From assembly GCA_025360685.1 (NCBI GenBank), contig JANYBR010000419.1, positions 1-9,384 on the forward strand: a stretch of 9,384 nt of DNA, written 5' to 3'. The notes beneath the pieces were generated by a model that searched no databases, was not told where the DNA came from, and saw nothing but the letters and a program-made list of their open reading frames with translations. The DNA is from Pseudomonadota bacterium. GTDB lineage: Bacteria; Pseudomonadota; Alphaproteobacteria; Micropepsales; Micropepsaceae. The translations under genes and the position numbers were made by a program. Each line of letters starts with the position of its first letter. Within the stretch, counting starts at the first letter, position 1. Shown piece after piece: positions 1 through 6,885 of the stretch.

Positions 1-449
1 GTCCAGCCTCCGGCACGATCCTCATCAAGGCGCGAGAATCGATTTCCGATCCCGAAGAACGCGGCAAGCGGGTTGGCTGGCTCGGCCATCAGGACGGCGC
101 CAAGCCGCAGCTTACGCCGGCGGAAGTTCTGACTTTCTTCGCGGACCTCTACGGCAGTGCGGCGGATGTGACGGCGGCGCTGGCGGCGGCGGGTCTTGAG
201 CGTTGCGCCGATCTGCCTTGCCAATATCTCTCTGCCGGACAGAAAAAGCGTCTGGCGCTGGCCCGTCTGACGCTGTGCGGCCGTCCACTTTGGCTGCTCG
301 ACGAGCCGCTCGCGGCGCTCGACGCAGCCGGCAAGAGATTCGCTGCCGGTCTTATAGCGGCGCACTGCGCCTCGGGCGGCATCGCGCTTGCCGCAACGCA
401 TGAGGCGCTCGGCATCGATTGCACGCGACTGACATTGGGTGCGGCGTGA
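1..449 (+). CDS. ccmA: Heme exporter ATP-binding protein CcmA (partial, 5' end outside window)
   Basis: ATPase subunit of the CcmAB ABC transporter of cytochrome c maturation System I. It hydrolyses ATP on the cytoplasmic face to release heme-loaded CcmE from CcmC. The open frame runs from base 3 to the TGA at 447-449, giving about 148 C-terminal residues. In order they show a Q-loop region (GHQDGAKPQLT), the ABC signature LSAGQKKRLALARL, Walker B LWLLDEP, a D-loop (AALDAAG) and the H-loop ATHE. Walker A must lie before base 1. The signature has A in place of the second S of LSSGQ, which is common in CcmA. The stop overlaps the ccmB GTG start by 4 nt, so the two are probably translationally coupled. 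Length and motif order fit CcmA rather than a generic ABC ATPase, and the following ccm genes settle it. Confidence 0.96.
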   Translation, partial: PASGTILIKARESISDPEERGKRVGWLGHQDGAKPQLTPAEVLTFFADLYGSAADVTAALAAAGLERCADLPCQYLSAGQKKRLALARLTLCGRPLWLLDEPLAALDAAGKRFAAGLIAAHCASGGIALAATHEALGIDCTRLTLGAA

Positions 450-1105
450 TCGGCGCACTGCTCTGGCGCGATGTGCGCCTCGCCACGCGCGCCGGCGGCT
501 GCGCGGCGCTCGCGCTGGCGTTCTTTGCCGCTGTGGCGACCTTGGTTCCGCTCGGGATCGGCACCGACCTGAAGCTTCTGGCGCGCGTGGCGGCCGGTGT
601 GCTCTGGGTCGCGGCCGTGCTTGCCGCCTTGCTCTCGCTCGATCGGCTGTTCCAGGCGGATTTCGAGGATGGCAGCCTTGACCTCATCGCGTTGTCGCCG
701 CTGCCGCTCGAAACCGTGAGTGCCGTGAAGATTGGCGCGCACTGGCTGACGACTGGACTGCCGCTGACCATCCTGTCGCCGCTGCTGGGAACGATGTTCG
801 GGCTGCCCATGACCGCGACATGGATGTTGGCGCTGTCTTTGCTCATCGGAACGCCGCCGGTCAGCGCCCTCGGCGCAATCGGAGCCGGCCTGACACTGTC
901 CGTTCGCCGGGGAGGGCTGATCTTGCCGCTGCTCGTTCTGCCGTTGCTCGCACCTGCAGTAATCTTCGGCGCCGGAGCAGTGCAGGAGATGCTGGACGGA
1001 TTGCCCGGCGGAGCACTTTTCTTTCTCGCCGCCTTCTCGCTCGCGGCGACGTTGCTTTCCCCGTTTGCCGCCGCCGCCGCCGTGCGGCTCAATCTCGCAG
1101 GTTGA
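446..1105 (+). CDS. ccmB: Heme exporter membrane protein CcmB
   Basis: Permease partner of CcmA in the inner-membrane CcmABCD complex. The start is taken as the GTG at 446, which overlaps the ccmA stop (GTGA); this gives 219 residues, almost exactly the family length. An in-frame ATG at 419 lies inside ccmA and is less likely. The protein is nearly all hydrophobic helices (about six membrane segments). It begins IGALLWRDVRLATR and carries the conserved cytoplasmic loop FEDGSLDLIALSPLP at about residues 72-86. Its neighbours are ccmA upstream and ccmC 35 nt downstream. Nothing looks truncated or shifted. The identification is firm from both sequence and context. Confidence 0.95.
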   Translation: MIGALLWRDVRLATRAGGCAALALAFFAAVATLVPLGIGTDLKLLARVAAGVLWVAAVLAALLSLDRLFQADFEDGSLDLIALSPLPLETVSAVKIGAHWLTTGLPLTILSPLLGTMFGLPMTATWMLALSLLIGTPPVSALGAIGAGLTLSVRRGGLILPLLVLPLLAPAVIFGAGAVQEMLDGLPGGALFFLAAFSLAATLLSPFAAAAAVRLNLAG

Positions 1106-1140
1106 TCGGGATGCTTGCGGGCCACAGAGTGACAGCCTAG

Positions 1141-1860
1141 ATGGCCAGCATGTTCGCCCTCGCCAACCCCAAGCGCTTCATGGACGCGAGCGCGCAAGTC
1201 CTGCCCTGGCTCGCCGGCACGGCCTCACTGGTGCTGGTCGTGGGGTTCTTTCTCGGCTTCGTCGCACCGCCCGACTATCAGCAGGGCGACACGGTCAAGA
1301 TCATGTTCCTGCACGTGCCCGCGGCGTGGACCGCGATGATGGCGTACGGATTGATGGCGTTGACGTCACTTTTCAGTCTGGTCTGGCGCCATCCTCTTGC
1401 CGACGTCGCGGCGAAATCGGCGGCACCGCTAGGGGCGGTGTTCACGGTTCTTGGTCTCGTCACCGGATCGCTGTGGGGACGGCCGATGTGGGGCACATAT
1501 TGGGTGTGGGACGCCCGGCTGACATCCTTCCTGCTGCTTCTGTTCCTCTATCTTGGGTACATTGCGCTGTGGAACGCCATCGACGACGAGGTGCGTGCCG
1601 CGCGCGCAGCATCGATCCTGGCGCTGGTGGGCGCGGTAAACCTGCCGATCATCGAGTTTTCAGTGAACTGGCACACCCTGCATCAGGGCGAAAGTATCGT
1701 GCGTGCCGATGGCCCGCAGATCGCGACCGTCTTTCTCTGGCCGCTGGGACTGACCGCGCTCGGCTACACTCTTCTGTTCTTTGTACTCTGGACGATACGT
1801 ATTCGTACGGAGATCCTCGAGCGGCGGGCGCGTTCTATGATGCTGGGAGAGCCGACATGA
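1141..1860 (+). CDS. ccmC: Heme-handling protein CcmC of cytochrome c maturation
   Basis: Integral membrane protein of the HHP family that binds heme on the periplasmic side and presents it to CcmE. It has 239 residues and about six membrane segments. Visible motifs are the first conserved histidine in FLHVPAAW (about H58), the tryptophan-rich WWD heme-binding segment (WGRPMWGTYWVWDARLTS, about residues 112-129), and the second histidine region NWHTLHQ (about H178/H181). Three possible starts lie close together (ATG at 1141 and at 1150, with no strong Shine-Dalgarno before either); the first is used. The 3' end overlaps ccmD by ATGA (1857-1860). Confidence 0.96.
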   Translation: MASMFALANPKRFMDASAQVLPWLAGTASLVLVVGFFLGFVAPPDYQQGDTVKIMFLHVPAAWTAMMAYGLMALTSLFSLVWRHPLADVAAKSAAPLGAVFTVLGLVTGSLWGRPMWGTYWVWDARLTSFLLLLFLYLGYIALWNAIDDEVRAARAASILALVGAVNLPIIEFSVNWHTLHQGESIVRADGPQIATVFLWPLGLTALGYTLLFFVLWTIRIRTEILERRARSMMLGEPT

Positions 1861-2006
1861 GCGGCCTGCTCAACATGGGTGGGTACGCGGCGTTTGTCTG
1901 GCCGGCCTATGGCGTTACGGTCTTGGGACTTGGCGTCGCGATCGCACTGACGCTGCGCGCTTACGCACGGGCGAAGGGGCGGCTGGCCGCTTTGGAAAAA
2001 CCGTGA
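1857..2006 (+). CDS. ccmD: Heme exporter small membrane protein CcmD
   Basis: Tiny subunit (49 residues) that associates with CcmABC and CcmE and is needed to release holo-CcmE. The ATG at 1857 overlaps the ccmC stop as ATGA, and its TGA overlaps the ccmG GTG. It has the expected form: a short N-terminus containing GGYAAFVWPAY, one membrane helix (about residues 17-36), and a basic cytoplasmic tail (RAYARAKGRLAALEKP). CcmD is poorly conserved, but length, the G-x-Y-x-x-x-V-W-x-A-Y pattern and position between ccmC and ccmG make the call secure. Standard gene callers can miss it because of its size. Confidence 0.93.
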   Translation: MSGLLNMGGYAAFVWPAYGVTVLGLGVAIALTLRAYARAKGRLAALEKP

Positions 2007-2542
2007 GGCGTCTGATCTATGTTCTTCCCGCTGTCGCCTTCGCGGCGTTGGCCTGGTTCTTGTTCGAAGGTCTGCGCGCACCGCCACCGGGTGACTTGCC
2101 GTCAGTCCTGATCGACAAGCAGGTTCCGGCTCTCACGCTTCCTGCCCTCGACGCCAGAACCTCCGGTTTTGGACCAAAGGATCTGGCGGCCGGTCGTGTG
2201 ACGGTCGTCAACGTGTTCGCGTCCTGGTGTGCTCCGTGCCGCGCAGAGGCGCCGCAGTTGGCGCAGCTCGGCCGCGCCCGCGGCGTGCAGCTCTACGGCC
2301 TGGCATGGAAGGACACGCCGCAAAAGGCGCGAGCGTTCCTCGACGATGTCGGCAATCCCTATGCACGCATCGGCTTCGACGGCGAGGGGCGTGTCGGAAT
2401 CGAATGGGGAGTCTATGGCGTACCCGAGACCTACATCATCGACCGTCATGGCGTGATCCGAGAACGCTATGTCGGGCCGATCACGCCGGACAGTCTGGTG
2501 CTCGACATCCTGCCGGCGATCGCCAGCGCAGCGCGCAGCTGA
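2003..2542 (+). CDS. ccmG: Periplasmic thiol:disulfide oxidoreductase CcmG/DsbE
   Basis: Membrane-anchored thioredoxin-like protein that keeps apocytochrome c CXXCH cysteines reduced for heme ligation. The start is the GTG at 2003, coupled to the ccmD stop by a 4-nt overlap; the product is 179 residues, as usual for CcmG. An uncleaved signal anchor spans about residues 3-22. It is followed by the family-typical segment SVLIDKQVPALTLPALD, the active site WCAPC (about C76 and C79), and the cis-proline loop GVPETYIID (about P141). The acidic glutamate of the CcmG insertion (GIEWGVYGVPE) is present. It closes the ccm cluster seen here; ccmE, ccmF and ccmH are not in the window and are often in a separate operon in alphaproteobacteria. 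Confidence 0.95.
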   Translation: MRRLIYVLPAVAFAALAWFLFEGLRAPPPGDLPSVLIDKQVPALTLPALDARTSGFGPKDLAAGRVTVVNVFASWCAPCRAEAPQLAQLGRARGVQLYGLAWKDTPQKARAFLDDVGNPYARIGFDGEGRVGIEWGVYGVPETYIIDRHGVIRERYVGPITPDSLVLDILPAIASAARS

Positions 2543-2561
2543 TCTTCAGACTTTGGCAACC

Positions 2562-2840
2562 ATGTTTCGGCAAGCTGTGACGATGCAGCTCAGTGCCGCC
2601 AACCTCCTGATCGCCTCGCAGCAGATCGCACGCGGCGTGCAGCCGCCACCGCGCGATGCACAGGCCCAGTTCGCAGCGGCCCTGGCCAAGGAAAAATCCG
2701 CCATCACCGCCACGTCGTTCGAGCCGATTGAATTCACGCAAGGGGCGTCCGAACCGTCTCCAGCGCCTGCAACGCCGCCGCGCCCGGCGACTTACAGCCA
2801 GACCGGCTCGCTCGGAGCCCACGTCGATATTCGCGTTTGA
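2562..2840 (+). CDS. Small hypothetical protein, Pro/Ala-rich
   Basis: Not recognised. The frame from ATG 2562 gives 92 residues; a second ATG at 2583 would give 85 and begin MQLSAANLLIASQQIARG. Neither start has a clear Shine-Dalgarno, and the frame is also open backwards into ccmG. The N-terminal 20 residues look like one amphipathic helix. A short conserved-looking stretch (FAAALAKEK, then FEPIEFTQ) follows, then a proline- and threonine-rich tail. There is no signal peptide or membrane segment. It starts 19 nt after the ccmG stop in the same direction, so it may be co-transcribed, but nothing links it to cytochrome c maturation. It is probably a real gene because it fills the gap exactly and ends 10 nt before the convergent marR-type gene. 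Confidence 0.6.
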   Translation: MFRQAVTMQLSAANLLIASQQIARGVQPPPRDAQAQFAAALAKEKSAITATSFEPIEFTQGASEPSPAPATPPRPATYSQTGSLGAHVDIRV

Positions 2841-2850
2841 ATAGAATGAA

Positions 2851-3360
2851 TTACGCCCGTTTGCGGCGGCCTTTGCCGCGCGGCGCGGCATGCCCGTTCA
2901 TGGCAAAAGTTTCGCCGGCGCTCGCGATATCGGACAGCATGCGCACCAGCCGCGGCCGTTCGCCTGGCGGCAGCGTCTCCAGCATTTTCTTTTCCGCGCG
3001 TTCGGACGCGGTACGTGCGCTACGCAAGGCCTTGCGTCCGCTCGGCGAAATCGCGACTGCATTCGCGCGCTGGTCCTCTTCGGTGCGTTCGCGCGACAGC
3101 AACCCTTTGTCGAGCATGCGGCGCACCATTTCCGCCAAAGTCGAGCGATCGATGCCGGTGATGTCGACGAGTGCGGTCTGGCTCACGCCATCATTGTGTT
3201 CCAGAGCGGCGAGGAGCGTGAACTGCTGCTTGGTCAGTTCGCGCGCACCCGCTTCGTGCGCATAGAGGTCGCCGAAATATTGCGCGCAGCGCTTGATGAG
3301 GTGTGAGGGGGACTCCGAAAGATCGAAGACTCCATTCGCCCTGCGCTGAACTTTTGTCAT
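2851..3360 (-). CDS. MarR-family winged-helix transcriptional regulator
   Basis: Cytoplasmic DNA-binding protein of 169 residues, normal for a MarR dimer. Helices at about residues 18-45 (SHLIKRCAQYFGDLYAHEA) form the dimer interface. The winged helix follows: LTKQQFTLLAALEHNDG, then the recognition helix region VSQTALVDITGIDRSTLAEMVRRMLDKGLL, and the wing RERTEEDQRANAVAISPSGRKAL with the conserved D-x-R. The C-terminus is strongly basic (RGKGRRKRA). ATG 3360 is preceded by a good AGGGGAAG Shine-Dalgarno about 5 nt upstream, which supports this start. Its ligand and targets cannot be read from sequence. MarR regulators often control their own promoter and a divergent neighbour, which here would be the Nudix gene across the 204-bp gap; that link is inference. 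Confidence 0.9.
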   Translation of the reverse strand: MTKVQRRANGVFDLSESPSHLIKRCAQYFGDLYAHEAGARELTKQQFTLLAALEHNDGVSQTALVDITGIDRSTLAEMVRRMLDKGLLSRERTEEDQRANAVAISPSGRKALRSARTASERAEKKMLETLPPGERPRLVRMLSDIASAGETFAMNGHAAPRGKGRRKRA

Positions 3361-3564
3361 TCACTTCCCCTGCGCGGCAACTGGTCGACTCTTGTCGCTA
3401 CCGAATTGCCTGCTACCCCGATGCGCGATCGCTCGTTGATGAAAAGCCTAGACGGACTTGGGTTCCGTCACAACAGTCTCTATCGCGTTTGCGCCTGCGT
3501 TTGCAACGCAAAGATTCTTATTTTGCACTTTCGTTTTGAACTTGTGTTGGGCAGAATTGCGCGC
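3361..3564. promoter_or_regulatory. Divergent intergenic region between marR-type and Nudix genes
   Basis: This 204-bp stretch separates two divergent genes and should hold both promoters. Near 3361-3372 it carries the Shine-Dalgarno of the regulator (minus strand). It is locally AT-richer around 3510-3550 than the flanking genes. A short inverted repeat, TTTGC at 3500-3504 and GCAAA at 3508-3512 with a 3-nt spacer, could be a half-site pair for a MarR dimer, but it is short for that family. No convincing -35/-10 pair was found. The Nudix frame is open through part of this region, which I take as chance readthrough. Confidence 0.35.
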
Positions 3565-4131
3565 ATGGCCGCAGATCGCACCGCACCACCGCCACTGCAT
3601 CCACGTTTCGTTCGCCGCGTTCCCGAGGGAGACAGCGTGGAACGTTTTGTGTGCGGTGACTGCGGTCACGTTCACTACACAAATCCGAAAATCGTTGTGG
3701 GCTCGGTTGTTACCTACCGGAACCTGATACTTCTTTGCCGGCGCGCCATAGAACCGCGCAGAGGATTTTGGACATTGCCGGCCGGTTATCTGGAGGAAAA
3801 CGAAACACCGGAAGACGGCGCGCGCCGCGAAGCCCGCGAGGAAGCGCAATGCGACATCGTTCTGGAAGGCTTGCTCGCGGTTTACTCCATTCCGCGCATC
3901 AGCCAGGTGCAATTGATGTACCGCGCCCGACTTGACACCGAGCAATTTGGCGCGGGTGACGAAAGTCTCGAAGTGAAACTGTTCGATTGGGACGATATTC
4001 CGTGGACGGAGATTGCTTTCCCCAGCGCGCGCTGGGCGCTCGAGCATCGTCACGCGGTCGGCGCGCAAAGCATATTTGCGCCGTTCTCTAACCCTCCGGG
4101 ACAAAATGGAGATTTTCCGGCTACGCGCTAA
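3565..4131 (+). CDS. Nudix hydrolase with N-terminal zinc-ribbon remnant
   Basis: Predicted pyrophosphohydrolase acting on a nucleoside diphosphate linked to X (perhaps ADP-ribose or NADH-like; substrate not deducible). ATG 3565 gives 188 residues. The Nudix box at about residues 74-96 (GYLEENETPEDGARREAREEA) has the G-x5-E-x7-R-E-x2-E-E core of metal-binding residues, but the later glycine of E-E-x-G is Q. Before it lies FVCGDCGHVHYTNPKIVVG, matching the N-terminal zinc-ribbon/linker found in many such hydrolases, with only one CxxC pair (about C30 and C33). The motif FWTLPAG and the C-terminal AFPSARWALEH are typical of this alphaproteobacterial subfamily. The frame is open upstream to 3406, but the family-like sequence begins near PPLHPRF, so I chose the ATG at 3565. 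The stop overlaps the convergent yciB stop. Confidence 0.88.
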   Translation: MAADRTAPPPLHPRFVRRVPEGDSVERFVCGDCGHVHYTNPKIVVGSVVTYRNLILLCRRAIEPRRGFWTLPAGYLEENETPEDGARREAREEAQCDIVLEGLLAVYSIPRISQVQLMYRARLDTEQFGAGDESLEVKLFDWDDIPWTEIAFPSARWALEHRHAVGAQSIFAPFSNPPGQNGDFPATR

Positions 4132-4685
4132 CCGGCGGGCGGTTCGTCTGGCCGCTGGTGCTTGAGAAGCAGCGGCGTCTGTAGCGCGCCGAACAGCAAT
4201 ACTATTGGTAGTATGATCCACACTTTGAAGATCACCCAGTGCGCCAGCGAGAAATTTCGCCATACAATTTCGTTCAACACGGCCAGTCCGGCGAAGAACA
4301 AGCCCCAGCGCCAAGTCAGCGTGCGCCAGGCCCTTTCCGGCAACTCGAACTCGAACGCCAGCGCGTATTTGATGAAGAGCCGGTTGAACGCGAGACCGCC
4401 GAGAAGGACGACGCAGAATGTCGCGTAGATGATCGTGGGCTTGATCTTCACGAACGTGTCGTTCTTCAGGTAAAGCGTCAATCCGCCGAATACGAGCACG
4501 ATCGCGGCCGTGAACAGCGCGATGGGCGACAGTTTTCGGTCGAGCGCATAACCGATTGCGAGCGCAGCGACGATCACGAGCATGAACGCGCCGGTGGCGA
4601 CGAAGATGCCAAAGAATTGAAACGTCAGGAAGAAAACGATCAACGGCCCAAGATCGAGCGTCAGCCGCCGCATTTGCACACTCAT
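4128..4685 (-). CDS. yciB: Inner-membrane septation protein A (YciB/IspZ family)
   Basis: Integral membrane protein, also called septation protein A or intracellular septation protein. It is linked to cell envelope synthesis and division in enterobacteria and Shigella; its exact biochemical role is not settled. The 185 residues contain about five hydrophobic helices. Family marks seen are the N-terminal DLGPLIVFFLTF, the KPTIIYATFC segment before the middle helix, RAWRTLTWRWGLFF, and the conserved AVLNEIVWRNF region. The tail is short and polar (KHQRPDEPPAG). ATG 4685 overlaps the ftsY stop (ATGA, 4682-4685), which fixes the start and implies coupled translation as the last gene of the dapF-mtaB-ftsY-yciB operon. 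The stop TAG shares bases with the TAA of the convergent Nudix gene. Confidence 0.92.
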   Translation of the reverse strand: MSVQMRRLTLDLGPLIVFFLTFQFFGIFVATGAFMLVIVAALAIGYALDRKLSPIALFTAAIVLVFGGLTLYLKNDTFVKIKPTIIYATFCVVLLGGLAFNRLFIKYALAFEFELPERAWRTLTWRWGLFFAGLAVLNEIVWRNFSLAHWVIFKVWIILPIVLLFGALQTPLLLKHQRPDEPPAG

Positions 4686-5626
4686 TTGGCCCCCGTGAGC
4701 GCTTTGGCGAAGTTCTCGGCATTGAACGGCTGAAGATCGTTCTCGCCTTCGCCGACGCCGATATAGTGCACGGGGATCGCAAACTTCTGCGCCAGCGCGG
4801 CAAGTATCCCGCCCTTCGCCGTGCCATCCAGCTTGGTCATGACGAGTCCGGTGAGCGGCACGACGCCCTTGAACGCTTCGACTTGCCCGATGGCGTTCTG
4901 TCCTGTCGTAGCGTCAAGTACCAGGAGCGTCGCGTGCGGCGCGGTAGCATCGAGCTTGCGCAGGACGCGCACGATTTTCTCCAGCTCCGCCATCAGACCG
5001 GCTTTGTTCTGAAGACGGCCAGCCGTATCGACGATGAGGATGTCCGCATTTTGCGCGCGTGCCGTCTCCAGGGCTTCAAAGGCGAGGCCCGCTGCGTCCG
5101 AACCGGTGGGACGCGAAATCACCTGAGCGCCCGCGCGCTTGCCCCACACGGCAAGCTGTTCGATGGCCGCCGCGCGGAACGTGTCGCCGGCTGCAAGTAC
5201 GACCTTGGCGCCGTTCCTGGTAAGTTTTTTGGCGATCTTGCCGATGGTCGTGGTCTTGCCGCCGCCATTCACCCCTGCGACAAGAATGACGAACGGCTTT
5301 CTGCTCGCGTCGACGGAGAACGGCTTCTCGATCGGCCTCAGCACGTCGGCGATTTCGCGCCGCAGGATCTCGCGCACGTCATAGTCGCTGATTTCCGCCC
5401 CGTAGCGGCCCTCGCCGACGGCGTTCGCCAGCTTCGCGGCCAGCGCTGTGCCGATGTCGGCCCTGATCAGGGCCTCTTCGAGCTGGGCGATGCTCTGCGC
5501 GTCCAATTTCTGCTTGGTGAAGATGCCGGAAATATTGTCTGACAGGCCCGCAGTGCTGCGGGACAGACCTTCCTTCAGCCGCTCGAAGAAGGTCGGCGGC
5601 GGCGGCGCCTCGCCAAAGTCCCTCAT
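4682..5626 (-). CDS. ftsY: Signal recognition particle receptor FtsY
   Basis: SRP GTPase receptor that docks Ffh-ribosome complexes at the inner membrane. It has 314 residues: a short N-terminus, N domain (about 12-105) and G domain (about 110-314). Motifs: G1 GVNGGGKTT (118-126), DTFRAAA (148-154), G3 DTAGR (200-204), G4 TKLDG (264-268) with TAKGG just after, and the closing GVGE (290-293). The acidic A domain of E. coli FtsY is absent, as usual in alphaproteobacteria. The P-loop has a third Gly where T or V is more common. ATG 5626 overlaps the mtaB stop (ATGA, 5623-5626); the open frame upstream lies within mtaB. Its partner Ffh is represented in this window only by a broken 5' fragment. 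Confidence 0.97.
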   Translation of the reverse strand: MRDFGEAPPPPTFFERLKEGLSRSTAGLSDNISGIFTKQKLDAQSIAQLEEALIRADIGTALAAKLANAVGEGRYGAEISDYDVREILRREIADVLRPIEKPFSVDASRKPFVILVAGVNGGGKTTTIGKIAKKLTRNGAKVVLAAGDTFRAAAIEQLAVWGKRAGAQVISRPTGSDAAGLAFEALETARAQNADILIVDTAGRLQNKAGLMAELEKIVRVLRKLDATAPHATLLVLDATTGQNAIGQVEAFKGVVPLTGLVMTKLDGTAKGGILAALAQKFAIPVHYIGVGEGENDLQPFNAENFAKALTGAK

Positions 5627-6885
5627 GCGGCAATGTCCGCCGTGAGCTTGCCGCGCGACAGGCCGGTGATGCGGGCGCGAACGAACGTGGCTGGCGCGGC
5701 ATCGCCGCTGAATGCAACTTGCGCGAAGCACTCGCTGCGCCCGACACCTTGTCGTTCCACGAGCAGGATTTGCTCGCTGCCGACCATGGCGAGCAGACGC
5801 TTCGACGTTGCGACCTCGCCACGGGCGCGCAGTCGTGCGGCGCGTTCCTTCGCCACGCTCTTGCCAACCTGCGGCATTCTTGCCGCTGGCGTGCCTCCGC
5901 GCGAGCTGTACGGGAAGACATGCAGCGCAGTCAGCCCTGCTTCATCGACCAGTTTCAGCGTCTGCTGAAACATCTGTTCCGTTTCGGTGGGAAACCCCGT
6001 GATCAAATCGGCGCCGAATGCGGCGTTGGGCCGCGCGCGCCGCACCGCATCGCAGAACTCGATGGTGTCCTTGCGCGAGTGGCGGCGCTTCATGCGTTTG
6101 AGGATGAGATCGTCGCCGGACTGCACGGACAAATGAAAGTGCGGCATCAACCGCGGTTCTTCGGCGATGGCGCGCAGCAGATCCGCGTCCGCCTCGATGG
6201 AATCGATCGACGACAGACGCAGCTGTTTGAGCTGCGGCAGCAGCTTGAGCATTTTGCGCACCAGCCGACCCAGCGTCGGCGTGCCCGGCAGATCGCCGCC
6301 ATATGAAGTCAGGTCGACACCGGTCAGCACGATTTCGGGAATGCCGGCTTCGGCCAGCCGCCGCGCCTCGTCGATCACCGCACCCATCGGGACGCTGCGC
6401 GAATTGCCCCGCCCGAACGGGATGATGCAGAAGGTGCAGCGATGGTCGCAGCCGTTCTGCACTTGCAGAAAAGCGCGCACGCCGCGAGTCGGCCCGTCGA
6501 AACTGTCCACCATCTGGCTGGCCGTTTCGCGCACACTCATGATGTCATTCACCCGTACCCGCTCGGCGGCACCAACGCCGAAGTCCGCGTAGGAGCGGGC
6601 CTGAAGTTTCTCGACATTGCCGAGTACGAAATCGACTTGTTCCATCGCGGAGTAAGTCTCGGGCTCGCTTTGCGCGGCACAGCCTGTGACGATGATCTTC
6701 GTCGTTGGCCGGTCGCGCCGCATCTTGCGGATCGCCTGGCGTGATTGCCGCACCGCTTCGGCCGTCACCGCACAGGTATTGAAGATCGCCGTGTCTTCCA
6801 GTCCTGCCGCGTCGGCACGGGCGCGTATCGCCTCGGATTCATAGGCATTGAGGCGGCAGCCAAAGGTGACGATTTGAGCAGTCAC
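5623..6885 (-). CDS. mtaB: tRNA (N6-threonylcarbamoyladenosine37-C2)-methylthiotransferase MtaB
   Basis: Radical-SAM enzyme that adds a methylthio group to t6A37 of tRNAs reading ANN codons, giving ms2t6A. The GTG at 6885 overlaps the dapF TGA and gives 420 residues beginning MTAQIVTFGCRLNAYESE, the family's normal start. The N-terminal UPF0004 domain has three cluster cysteines (about C10, C38, C69). The radical-SAM motif NGCDHRCTFC places the second cluster at about C146, C150 and C153. A C-terminal TRAM domain (about 360-420) should bind the tRNA. The sequence GCRLNAYES, rather than the GCQMN of MiaB, and the length favour MtaB over MiaB or RimO. It sits between dapF and ftsY with 4-nt overlaps on both sides. 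Confidence 0.95.
   Translation of the reverse strand: MTAQIVTFGCRLNAYESEAIRARADAAGLEDTAIFNTCAVTAEAVRQSRQAIRKMRRDRPTTKIIVTGCAAQSEPETYSAMEQVDFVLGNVEKLQARSYADFGVGAAERVRVNDIMSVRETASQMVDSFDGPTRGVRAFLQVQNGCDHRCTFCIIPFGRGNSRSVPMGAVIDEARRLAEAGIPEIVLTGVDLTSYGGDLPGTPTLGRLVRKMLKLLPQLKQLRLSSIDSIEADADLLRAIAEEPRLMPHFHLSVQSGDDLILKRMKRRHSRKDTIEFCDAVRRARPNAAFGADLITGFPTETEQMFQQTLKLVDEAGLTALHVFPYSSRGGTPAARMPQVGKSVAKERAARLRARGEVATSKRLLAMVGSEQILLVERQGVGRSECFAQVAFSGDAAPATFVRARITGLSRGKLTADIAA

Noticed and set aside
352..1197. A 281-codon minus-strand ORF opposite ccmA/ccmB
   Set aside because: It is a shadow of ccmB on the opposite strand with low-complexity Ser/Ala/Pro composition and no recognisable motif.
1065..1856. 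N-terminal extension of the ccmD frame back to 1065
   Set aside because: This part lies in the wrong frame over ccmC; only the segment from ATG 1857 matches CcmD.
3448..4827. A 459-codon minus-strand ORF opposite the Nudix gene and yciB
   Set aside because: It is antisense to or in another frame than two well-supported genes, is Arg/Ala-rich as expected of GC-rich shadow frames, and shows no domain.
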